Positions 37,780-49,000 of a DNA stretch of 64,000 nt are shown piece by piece. Every line of letters starts with the position of its first letter. The first letter of the stretch is position 1. Source of the stretch: Dermatophagoides farinae (lineage: Eukaryota; Arthropoda; Arachnida; Sarcoptiformes; Pyroglyphidae); the NCBI RefSeq assembly GCF_024713945.1, contig NC_134678.1, positions 992,001 to 1,056,000 on the forward strand, written 5' to 3'. The notes beneath the pieces are model-generated. The model saw only the letters and a program-made list of their open reading frames with translations, ran no database searches and was not told the origin of the DNA. Made by a program: the position numbers and the translations under genes.

Positions 37780-40700
37780 GCTCTCTTTCGATAAAATCAA
37801 TAAAATCAATATCGGTGATTATTGTGTGCACACCAACACACACAGTTTATGATGAAATTCATTCAAGTGGATCAATGATGATGATGATGAGGATAATCAA
37901 ACACACAATGGATAGATCTTTGATTTGAAAGTAAGAAAAAAAAATTGGAATAATTAGTTATCGATAACCATATGTGTACATAATTGTTATCAATCAATCA
38001 AATTGATCAATTTGATTGATTGATTGATTGGTGTGTTGTTGTTGTTGTTGTTGTACAATCACAATATGATGATTAAATGATTCCGAATTGATCATAATGC
38101 TGTCATTGGAAAAAGAGAAACAATAAGAAAAGAAAAGTCAATCAGGAAACCAGGAAAAAAAAATCCAATACACACACACAAGGTAAATGAAAAGTGAAAA
38201 TGCCAACACTGTGTGTGCGTGTGTGTGTGTACGTTTTTAATCGTTTTCATTTCATCTTAAATCGTTTTTAATCGTCTAATCATTGATCATTGATTTGCTC
38301 AATCAATTATCAATCGGTTTGATTGGTTGGTTGGTTGGTGGTTATAAATGTCGGTCGACATCAAACAAAACAATTCCAAATGTAAAGAGAAAAAGGAGAC
38401 AATTGAAAGACAAAAAAAAATGAAAAAGAAATTAGAAATCCATTATCATATCGCAAGAGATCTAAACGAAAGTGGAGAAAAAAAAATCAAAATCAAAATC
38501 AATTTCATATCCACCATAAACTTGATTTTTTTTTGTCTCTGTTTCTCGGGCAAATCAATATCTGTTGTCATTGTGTCCGTGATGTTGGATACGACGTTTG
38601 TCTTTTTTTTTTGTTTTGTTTCTGTTTGTTGATAATCGAATACCAAAAATGATTTGTATCGATGATGATAATGTTTTCTGTATGTAAATTTTTTTTTTTT
38701 GGATGTTGGTGGGTTTTTTGTGCGGCTCATCATCATCTTGAAGCTGTCATCATTTTTGTTTTGTTACCAATTGTCAAGGATTTTTTTTTTTTTGCTATTT
38801 ATAGATTACTGATCAATTGTTTTTTTCTCGTCTCCCCCATTTTTTCCAAAATCAAATTTAGTTGGAAACAACGACAACATTGTAGCTGATTCAAGATTTC
38901 ATCATCATGCTCATCAACCACAGCATGCTAATCGAATTATACCGGAATTGAAAATGCAAAAAAAACAACGTAAAGCTCGTACAGCATTCACTGATCATCA
39001 ATTACAGGTAGGTGTTGTTTTTTTTCGTTTGTTTTGGTCAAATTTTTTTTTTATTATTAATTTTCATCAATTTTTTTTGTCCAATCACTCAAAGACATTG
39101 GAAAAAAGTTTTGAACGACAAAAATATCTATCCGTTCAGGATCGTATGGAATTGGCGGCCAAATTAAATCTATCCGATACACAGGTTAAAACTTGGTATC
39201 AAAATAGACGGTAAGTGATGTGTGTGTATGTGTACATGCGAGAGAAAGAAAGAAAAAAAAAACATACACCAATCATCAATCATTCAATACATATATATGA
39301 ATGTCATAGGTTTATTTTTTTTGTTTCGCATTCTTAGGGTTAATTTCGCTTACTCTATTCGGTGGTTATACCTTTTTTTTATTGCTTCTGCTTCTGTTGT
39401 TTTTTTTTTTTTTTTTTTTTTGGTTGGCTGACCATCCAAGCTTGACTTTTTTTTTGTTATCAAAAAAAAAACGAAAAAAAAAACCAGAAAGACTCATATG
39501 TCCAATCTGATCTGAAGATCTTAAAACCTGAGCAAAACAAAACAAAAAAAAAAAAACAGAAAACAGACAAAATGAACATTTCTATTTTCTCATAATCTTT
39601 AATCATACGATTTTTAGATCGATTAAATCGATTGATGACTTTTGTTGTTGCTCGCTGTTTGTTTGTTTGTTTGTTGTGATTATTGGCCATTTTGGTCAAT
39701 GACCAATGTAATGATGATCGATACTGGAATGATTATTATTATTCATTTTTTTTCCCTTGATAAGCAATATTTCTGGCAAACACAAAAAAAACAATCAATC
39801 AATAACAACGACAACAACAGGGTTATGTTTAGTACAGTGAAATAATCATCAATTATTTTTTTTTTGGATGGATAATAATTGAATTTATATGAAACATTAT
39901 CTTTCTATCCATCTATCGATGTATTGATGATGATTTGATTGACATGAATATTGAAATCTATGTAATGATTATGGCACCAAACAAGTACTTCAATCTAAAA
40001 TTTTTGCAAAGATGCGCTAATATCGATCAAATAATCATCATTATTTTGGTCAAAATGGTCAAAGATGTGTGTAGTGTGTGTGTGTATGGACAAAAGAAAG
40101 ACCAGAAAAAAAAATTTGAATTGACGATTAAATTATGGCCTTTCATCAACAAACGATGATGATTTGTCTCTCATTGTGTGTGTGTGTGTATGTGTGTTTG
40201 ATGTTCTGATCATCATCATCATTATCAATTGATCAGAACAATGATTGCATTGGTGGTGGTGTGTGTGTGTGTTTGTTCAGTATGTATTCTCGATTAGATA
40301 CATTTGGGTCTAGTTTAAAAGATTTTTTTTTTTTTTTATTGTCAAAACAAAATTTGGCTTCTGTTGCTGCTGTTGTGGTTGGATGTTCAATTCTCCCAAT
40401 AAAAAAAAATTGACCCAATATCGATCTATTAGAAATGACGATGATGATGAACCATTCAACCGACAAAATGTGATGATGATGATGATGATGAACGAAATTT
40501 TTTTTTTCATTTTCTTTATTATTTATAAACTAATTTACAAATCAACACAAATTTTTTTTTTCTGTTTTCTGTTTCATTTTTTTTTTTCATTGGATTCAAT
40601 CAAGTTGAACGAAAAAAATGATGATGATTGGTGATTGGTTTTTTGTTGTTGTTGTTGTTGTTGATTGCTGCATTCATATTTTTTTGGTCAATATTTTTCA

Positions 40701-42081
40701 ATTGGTCAATACTCAAATGATGATGATGATGATGATGGTGATGATTATGGCGCCAGACACATCAGCAAATGAGAGAGAGAAAAAAAAACTGTCAAAATTT
40801 TCTTTTGTATTTTTGAAATGATAAAGAGCGAAAAAAAACTTAAGTTCAAATTGTTGTTGTTGTTGTTACTGTTTGAACTGCTACTAATTGAGTTATATTT
40901 TTGTGAGGTCAAAATTTTTAACTTGTATAATTCGATAATGATGATGATGATGATTTTTTTTTTTTTTTTTTTTGATTGATTTGTGTGTAAGATTTTTTAT
41001 TTTTATTTTTTGCACTTGAAACTAATTTATTTATTTGTTGTTGTTGTTGTTGTTGTTTTTTTTCTCTTTCGTTCCAATATATAATTCTTGATGATGACTG
41101 ATATTTAGAACCAAATGGAAACGACAAACAGCCGTAGGTTTGGAATTGTTAGCTGAAGCAGGCAATTATGCCGCTGTACAACGTATGTTACAAACATCAC
41201 CATATTGGTTATCACAATATGGTAATGTGGCTACGGCTGCATTAGCAGCGGCCGCCGCTACAAATCCAACATTATCAAATAATCAGGCTGCTGCAGCTGC
41301 GGCTGCAGCGGCAGCCGCAGCAACACAATCTGGCACTACAACACCATTCGATATTTATTATCGTCAAGCGGCTGCAGCATTACAACAAAAACATCCTAGT
41401 CCACAAACATCATCATCATCATCGACGACAACAGCAGCAACCTCATCATCTTCATCAACGATAACAACATCAACAATGATTGGAAATGGACAACAACAAC
41501 AACCACCAATAGCCATTAACAATAATCATCAACATGGTTCTAATTCACCTATTTCAATTCAATCGCCACAATTATCATTATCATCATCGACAATAGGGAC
41601 GACAATTTCAACACCAACAACTCAATCAGTATTTTCATCATCATCGTCATCATCATCATATATCACACCAACAGCCACAAATATTGGTCGTTTTAATCCA
41701 TTATATTTAAGTGGATTAAATTTACCAAATCAATCGGCATCAATATTTGAAAATGGACGTTCCATGTCCAGTTTAATGATACCTAAAATGATGATGCCCA
41801 ATAATGGTGGTGTTGGTGGTGGTGACAATAGTCTAGATATTATGAAAATTAAATCCATTCCAACATCACCACACTCATCATCATCATTATCATCATCGTC
41901 ATCATCATCATCATCCTCACCAGTGGCGGCGACTACATCGGCCATAACAGCAGGTGATTCAAGTCCTGAACATAATCATCATCATCATCATCAGCGACAA
42001 TTATCAAGATTGACGCCACCACCCACCACTGCGATTACGGCGACTACAAAATCATCAGATCGATTAAGTTGTTCACCATAA
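33896..42081 (+). CDS. BarH (BARHL/B-H1-B-H2-like): BarH-class homeobox transcription factor, 4 coding exons
   Basis: Exons are 33896-35360, 38862-39007, 39095-39210 and 41109-42081, giving 899 residues. All junctions are GT..AG with matching phases, and an in-frame TAA precedes the ATG. The homeodomain is residues 524-583 (starting [14 protein letters not shown], third helix VKTWYQNRR). Position 49 is Tyr rather than Phe, the Bar-class hallmark; Q50, N51 and R53 are kept. The sequence right after it, [20 protein letters not shown], is the BarH extension. An eh1/FIL-type repressor motif [11 protein letters not shown] lies at 286-296 (Groucho binding). Exon 1 has His, Gly, Pro, Ser and Ala runs and an acidic stretch just before the homeodomain. 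Exon 4 has poly-Ala and Ser-rich sequence. It is longer than most BarH proteins because of these runs. In flies Bar genes pattern eye, leg and sensory neurons. It sits alone between two gene deserts. Poly-A signals are at 42294-42299 and 42344-42349. Confidence 0.95.
35361..38861 (+). other. BarH intron 1 (3501 bp), no second gene seen
   Basis: Begins GTAAGT and ends TTTAG. Content is microsatellite-rich: (GA)n at about 35737-35760, CA runs, (TGAC)n at about 36051-36070, (CAA)n at about 37164-37205, and CT runs at about 37261-37286 and 37751-37775. A perfect 36-bp palindrome lies at 37989-38024. An open frame at 38348-38632 starts with ordinary-looking residues but decays into repeats and is not annotated. 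A long intron so different from the 55-87-bp introns of neighbouring genes is a likely place for enhancers. Confidence 0.6.
37989..38024. repeat. 36-bp perfect palindrome in BarH intron 1
   Basis: Centred on TTGATCAA between 38006 and 38007, with 18-bp arms of AATC/GATT units and no mismatch; the next pair outwards (37988/38025) fails. It is partly a consequence of an (AATC)n run meeting a (GATT)n run, but the AT-rich centre is not a simple repeat. Confidence 0.85.
39211..41108 (+). other. BarH intron 3 (1898 bp) inside the homeobox
   Basis: Splits codon 53 of the homeodomain (CG|A). Starts GTAAGT and ends TTTAG. It holds long T runs, (ATG)n, (TTG)n and GT runs. An 11-bp inverted repeat (TGTTCTGATCA at 40202-40212 and its reverse complement at 40230-40240) and GGCGCC at 40749-40754 are the only non-repeat items noted. 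No gene was seen in it. Confidence 0.6.
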
Positions 42082-43495
42082 ATTGATGCTGAGGTGGACA
42101 TATAGGATAAATATATTGTGGGCACATACGCACACACACACACATACAGAACAAACAAAACAATGAAGAAAATGTAAAATATCTTTCAATTCATTTTTGG
42201 ATGAAAATTTCAAATTCACATTTTAAACATTCCATAATCATAATCATCATCCTCATTACACACATATATCTATAATATAGATGAAACATTTTAAATAAAT
42301 TTTTAATTTAAATTATTTCAATTTCAATTTAATTTAAAAAAAAAATAAACATACAACTTGTATATAATAATAAATAATAATATCTTGTGGCGCCGTCGTA
42401 TAACGTCATTGATGACGAACTCCAAATCGAATCGTATCACAACAAAATAAACAGACAAAAGAATAAATATTTCACGATTGACAAAATCTCGTAATTAATT
42501 CTCTTGTCATCATCATCATCATCATTACCATTATTATTTTTTAATATTTCATAATTAATATACAATTAGTGTTGGTTTGGTGTGTTGTTTTTCTGTTGCA
42601 TTCTTCTCTTCTGTGTGTTGTTTGTCAATCAATAATTTTCCAAATTCCACACAATTCATATTCATATATATGAATTATGATCTGTATTTTTACAGCCAAC
42701 ATTTCATACACAAAAACACACACAAATACATACAATTTTCTGATAAGTTATTCTCTCTACATTTGAAACAGTGTAATTAATTTTTTTTCTTTTTTTGTTC
42801 AAAAAAAAAACAATGATTCCAATCCCAAAAGTATTGTTTTTCCCTGTGTTTGCGTGTGTGTGTGTAAAAGGTGTTTAGTAATTATTATGATTGTCATCAT
42901 CATCATTTATTATTATTTATAATCCAAATAAATCATTGATTTGACGTTTAAAAGTATACTGGTAAAAAAAAAATTACCACCAAATGGCAAACATCAATCA
43001 TTCATCATGTTTATGATCAAACACAACAAACCAAAATAATAATGATGATGATCATTGAATGAGGAGAATTTTTTTTTCTCTGATTTAAAATTCGTCCAGT
43101 TTACCGGTTGAACGGATTTATTTTCTCATTTCGTCGTCGTCGTCATCATCGTTGTTGTTGTTGTTGTTTTGCAGCAAACACACACTAATGGTTATGATTG
43201 ATTGATGTGGATGGATGAAAAAAAAATTTTTTTTTTTTGTGGTGAAAAAAAAACTTTTTCCATTTTTTTTTCTCATTCATTCACTCAAATAATGTTACTT
43301 GCGGCAATTTAAAAAAAAAATTTAATTTTAAAATTGTTCAAATATCAACGAAAAATAAAAACATTGATTATCTACTTGTTGCTGGTGGTTAAAGGCAATA
43401 TAAATTGAACATACATTCAACATGTGTGTGTTATACTTGGTTTTTTTTTTGTTTTCCACATGAATGAGACGCATACACACTAAAGGTAGGTGGAT

Positions 43496-43496
<1 letters not shown>

Positions 43497-43543
<47 letters not shown>
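43497..43543. repeat. Poly-T run of 47 bases
   Basis: Uninterrupted T run, the longest homopolymer in the window, with a second run of 26 T at 43633-43658 close by. It could be the A tail of an old retroposed copy on the minus strand, but no body of such a copy was recognised next to it. Homopolymer length is error-prone in sequencing. Confidence 0.9.
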
Positions 43544-43544
<1 letters not shown>

Positions 43545-44138
43545 ATGTAAAACATTGATAGATGGATATTATTTATACCCACACACACATGATGATGATA
43601 ATGAGCAATCATTGAATGTGAATATTGGTTAGTTTTTTTTTTTTTTTTTTTTTTTTTTGAATAACGACAACAACAACAGCAGCAGTCAAAAATTGCTGTT
43701 TTTTGTTGCCATTTTCATCATTCACATTCACTTTAATCGGTTGTAATATCATGTGTCATTTGGGGTAGGCCGACAAATTACTCTCTCTCTCTCTCTTTAT
43801 ATATGCATCGCTGTGAAAATATAAAGATAGCTCTAACTACCTTAATGATGATAATATGTCATATATATAAATGAAGATGATGATGATGAAGAAGAAAAAG
43901 AAACAAACGCAATTCATTATCTGAATTGATTGTAATGAGTTTTTTTTTTTTTCTTCTTTTGCTTGCACTTGCTTGATGATGTTGATGGTGGTGATTATTC
44001 TTGTTATATTGCATATTTTGCTTGTTTCGTTTCGTTTTTTTTTACTGTTTAATGATTCATTCAAAATTCATTTTAAATACCTGATGATGATGATAATGAA
44101 GATGATGATTATTATTATCAATTTCAATGATGATTGGT

Positions 44139-44149
44139 TTATTGGCGCC
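44139..44149 (-). promoter_or_regulatory. GGCGCCAATAA motif, copy 2 (minus strand)
   Basis: On the plus strand this reads TTATTGGCGCC. It matches copies 1 and 3 exactly over 11 bases. It is about 2 kb downstream of the BarH stop codon. Confidence 0.4.
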
Positions 44150-45034
44150 ATTCATCGTAATCATTATCATTATCATCATCATCGTCATCATGATGATGAT
44201 CGACAACATTATTATCATCATGGATCAAATTATTGAATATATCCATCTATTTTGTTCATTTAGTCAAATCAAATGGTTTTTTTTTTTTTTTGGTTGAAAA
44301 ATTCTAATAAATCATTACCTATAGGCATAGTATTCATTGACAAAAAAAATTTTTTTTTTCGATTTTCGATTGATTTTCCATTGAAATTGCCAAATTTTAT
44401 TTCATTTCGTTTTTCTTTCTTTGTTGTCCACCAAAAAATGACATGTTTTCTTCGTTTGCTTTTGAAAAATAGAAATAGAAAAACGTGACAAAATGTTTTG
44501 ATTATTTATAAATTTTAGAGACAAAATGGTGCGAATTTTCTATTTCTTTACACACACACACATAAAATATTCACATTATGACGAATAAATCAAAAAATGA
44601 GCTTCTGTTCACCATTATTATCGATCGATCGATGATAATGATAGGATCAGATTGCCAAAAAAAAAAAAAAAAAAATAAAATAAAATTGCTGCAAAATACG
44701 CACACACACTAATAACACAATGACGATCCCAATTTTTTTTTAGTAATTAAAGTGTTTTTTTACCCAATCATTTTGAACGTGTTTTATATTTGTATGTCAA
44801 GAAGCCATCATCATCATCATCGATGAACCAATCATAAGAAAATCAATCAATTTTTTTTTGGTTTTGTTTTGTTCGATCAATCTTTTTCTCGGTGTTTTGT
44901 TTGTCGGTTTACTTTGAAAATTATCACCAACAAAAAAAAACCACAAACCACAAATTGATGATGATGATGATGATGGGAACCAAAATCGTGAAAAAAAATT
45001 GAAAATTCTAATTTGTTCTGGTTCTAATGTTGTT

Positions 45035-45144
<110 letters not shown>

Positions 45145-45466
45145 AAACGTTGGTAGCAACAACAACAACAGGTAATCATTGGATTTTTTTTTGTTTTGTT
45201 GTTTTATTTCTGTTTCCACATGTGGCCACCGTGACCGGCAAGTCCCAAAAACATTTTTGGCTACCAGTAAAATAATCATCTTTTTTTTTCCTTCTGAAGA
45301 AAATTATAACTTTGGATGATGATCTTTGGACCACGACAACGAATCAATCAATTTATTGTATCCGCACACACAGTGGACATCGAAAAAAAAAATTCATCCC
45401 TTTAATATTAATGCTCCAAGGTCTAAATAACAACAGCAGCAACAACAACAACGAAAAAAAATTTTC

Positions 45467-45486
45467 AATTACTTTTAAAAGTAATT
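45467..45486. repeat. 20-bp perfect palindrome AATTACTTTTAAAAGTAATT
   Basis: Each half is the exact reverse complement of the other, centred at TTTTAAAA. Flanking bases do not extend it. The AATTA ends resemble homeodomain core sites (TAATT) in opposite orientations. Confidence 0.85.
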
Positions 45487-46894
45487 CTAAGGTCCATTTC
45501 CGTTTGAAATTCAAAGAAAAAAAAATGAATGAATTACATCCAATCAATTAATCAATCGGTTGGTCATTATCATCATTTTGATTAATCAATCAATAAACAA
45601 TAAACAAAATTGATGATGATGATCAATCAATTGAATGAATGAATAAATGGAAAAAATTCCAAATGACCAACAAACTGAAATTGATTATTGAATATTTCCA
45701 TCCATTCATCCATACACACACACACACCATTAGTGTCATCGAACCCTGAGTTTCTGTGTGTCTGTATATGCAAAGCATCAATAATCAATAATACCGATTA
45801 TTATTAGATAATGTTTTCGGGATTTAATAATAATCAAAAAAAAAAAAAAAATTTCTTGAGCAATCATTTCGATATAATATCCATGTGTGTGTGTGTGTAT
45901 ATAGTGAATTTGATTCTGATTTCTGATTTTTTTTTTCTCGTACAGAGAAAAAAAAGCCAGAAAAATTACCGGTTATAATATTCTCACATATATAATGATG
46001 ATGATGATGATGATGGAGTAGTATGGAAAGGAAAAAAAAAATCTCTCAAGAAGCTCATCATTAAACGACAACGAAACAAACGAAATGTTTTGACCATTTT
46101 TTTTTCTCTTAGCTACTGTGTTTATGTGAGATTGTGGGGGTCACCATCACTACCATCACATCGTCGTTTATTCAATCCAAATGTCGGATTGGTTGATGTT
46201 TTGTTAATGATGAATATGATGTTGACGAAAAAGGCGTGTTTCCATTTTTTGTTGGTGTTGTTGTTTGTTGTTTGTTTGTTGGCGCCAACAAACATCAATG
46301 ATTTGAGATTTGACATTTTTTTTGTTGTTGTTTTGGTTTACCGCGTAATATTTTTCGCATCAATATGTCCAATCTTTAATTCTCAATTTTTTTTCGTTAA
46401 ATGTCCATTTGATGAACAATGATGGACTATGACGACGACGACGACGTCTTGGTCGTGAATATCATCATCATCGACGACGATGACGACGACGACGACCAAA
46501 TATTATTACCACTATCAATTCATGATACACGCGTGAAACGCCCTATTAATAATAGAGTCTGATCAAAAATGTGAAATTTTGAAATGAAATAAATGATAAT
46601 ATATATATAGTGTATATAGCTGTATGTATGTATGAATGAATGAATGGAATAAATGTTGAACACATTGATACTTTGGGGACTTTTTTTTCTATTTTTCTTT
46701 TGCTTTTTTTCAAAATTCGAATGATGATGAAAAATTCTAAAATGAACAGTTTTCCATCAACAGAAAAAAAACAAAAAAAAAATTATGTCCGACAATGAAT
46801 GTCGGCTTTTTCTCTCTTTAGCAGAAGCAGCAGCCAATGGCCACTATTTTTATTGGCTAGATGAGAGAGAGAGAGAGATAGAGAGAGATTGGAG

Positions 46895-46934
<40 letters not shown>

Positions 46935-47277
46935 CGAATATCCAAATTATTATTAACAAAATCAGTATTTCATTTTTGTTTTGGTCGAAAATCAGAGAGA
47001 GAGAGAGAGAGAGAGAAAAGAGACATTTTAGTGAATAATAATAAAAGATTCTATTACAATGTCATTGTGTTTGTGTGTGTGTGTGTGTGTCATTCATCAT
47101 TATTATTAAATAGATAGATTGGATGGATGGATGGATAGATTACATTTTGTTTTTTTTTTTGTATTCCGATTAAGAGTAAATGGAGACGACAATTTACCTT
47201 TGTAAAATAGCACATAACATTCACAGACAAAGAAATCAAAAATAAAAAATAAAAAAAACACTTCAATCATTCAATGT

Positions 47278-47288
47278 GGCGCCAATAA
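47278..47288 (+). promoter_or_regulatory. GGCGCCAATAA motif, copy 3
   Basis: Shares 14 bases, TGTGGCGCCAATAA, with copy 1, which lies more than 31 kb away on the other side of BarH. Confidence 0.4.
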
Positions 47289-49000
47289 CAAACAAACAAA
47301 ACTGCTACTACTACTACTACAAATATAAATATCGACAAATTGCACGTGTAATTTTGTTATTTTCATGATTCGTTTTTTCGTTTTTTTTTTTTTGATTTTA
47401 CACCGCCAATTTATCCACTTGTCTTGAACAAATATTCGATGATGATGATGATGATTCAACGATTATTAAACGATATGAGATACTTTTGAAATAGATTCAG
47501 ATATCTTTCAGTTTATTTTGAACAAAATATTAGAATCTGTCCACCACCAGAAAACAAAAAATAAAAAACAAAAACAAAAACAAAATGCACGCAATAAATC
47601 GATTACATTAAATTTGGTTAAATAAGATATGGCCAACAGAATTTAAAACAACGACGACGACGACGACTACAATGTGTTGGCGTGTTTGCTCATCCGAATA
47701 TATGAATCTTAATTTAAAAAAAAAAATAGCTAGCAAATTGATTTCCATTCCAGGATGATAATTAAAATTAATTTTCCAAACGATGAATCAAAAATAAAAA
47801 TCATCATCAAATGTTCAGTATGACCATGAATGAATAAAATTCTTGAAAAATAAATCATCAGAACAGAACAGAACAAAACAAACAAAAACAGAAAGAGAAA
47901 GAGAATATATCTCTCTCAACAGAATCATGAATGACTATGTGGTCGATGATTTCTGGCTAATTTGCAAAAATCATCGACTAATTACAGATCTCCACCTATC
48001 TGCAGTTGATTGATTGTGCGTGTGTATGTATGTGTGTGTGTGTGTGATAGAATCAAATTTCTTTCATTTTCACACAGTAATTTTTTTTGTTTGTTGTCCA
48101 ACCACGTGAATGTGAAAACATATTGTTCCTATTTTTTTTTTGTTTTTTTTTTTGTTTTCGGTTTCACCATAAATCAATTGTCAGTTTTGCGTGGCCATCT
48201 AAAGAAAAAAACCAATTGAAATGAGCAATTTTTGGCAATTGGCCAGAAAAAAAAACTACTTTCACTTTGCCTTTTTTTGTTGTTGTTGTTGTTGTTGTAA
48301 AATCTGTTTAGTTCACAAACAAGATTAGGTTGAATGATTATTATCATCATTCTATGAAATGAAACAACAACAACAACAACGACAACAAGAATTTGCAATT
48401 AAAATGATGACAAATTCAACTTTTAAATTTAAATTTCTTGCCCTATGGTATGTTTGTTTCTCATTAATTTTTTTTTTTTTTGGCCATAAAAAAACGGTTA
48501 AAAGTCAGCCATCTCATCATCATCATTAGCTCGCAGCTATTTAATCACTTGATTATATATATCGATATTCAGTAGTAGTAGTAGTAGTAATTGTTCTCAT
48601 TTCATTTCAGTTCTGTTTCGCTAGTTCACTGGAATTTTTTTTTCTGTTTTGTTTTGTTTTGTTTTGCTAGCCAGTGAACAAAGGATTGTTTGGCCTGGTT
48701 ATGTGATGTGATATATATTCATCATCGAGCTCTAATTAATTAAAGGTCATCATTTTTTATGTCTTTATTTTCAATTTAAACAACGAAAGAAAAAAAATAG
48801 AATAAAAATTATTCACCTGTAACGGTTAGCATTAAAATTCTGACAAAAAAAAACCTTTTAAACCTGAAAAATTATGTGAAAAATACAAATTGTCTGTAGA
48901 AAGAGAGAGAGAGAGAGAGAGAGACATTTATGTGTGGGTGTGTCTGTGTATTTTTCTTCAACATTAAGAAAAATGAACAGGAAATGAATCCGTGATTCAT

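Noticed and set aside
38348-38632. 94-codon plus frame in BarH intron 1
   Set aside because: Starts with plausible charged residues but runs into Phe/Lys repeats, and no splice link to BarH exons is needed or seen.
45312-45551. 79-codon plus frame
   Set aside because: Some mixed composition, but it ends in Asn/Lys runs and covers a palindrome. No splice partner or homologue was recognised.
46090-46422. 110-codon plus frame with hydrophobic stretches
   Set aside because: Hydrophobicity comes from T-rich DNA; no motif, no ordered domain.
46430-46498. Spaced GAC/CGA blocks that look array-like
   Set aside because: Simple trinucleotide repeats, not CRISPR; no repeat-spacer structure or cas genes, and the window is animal DNA.
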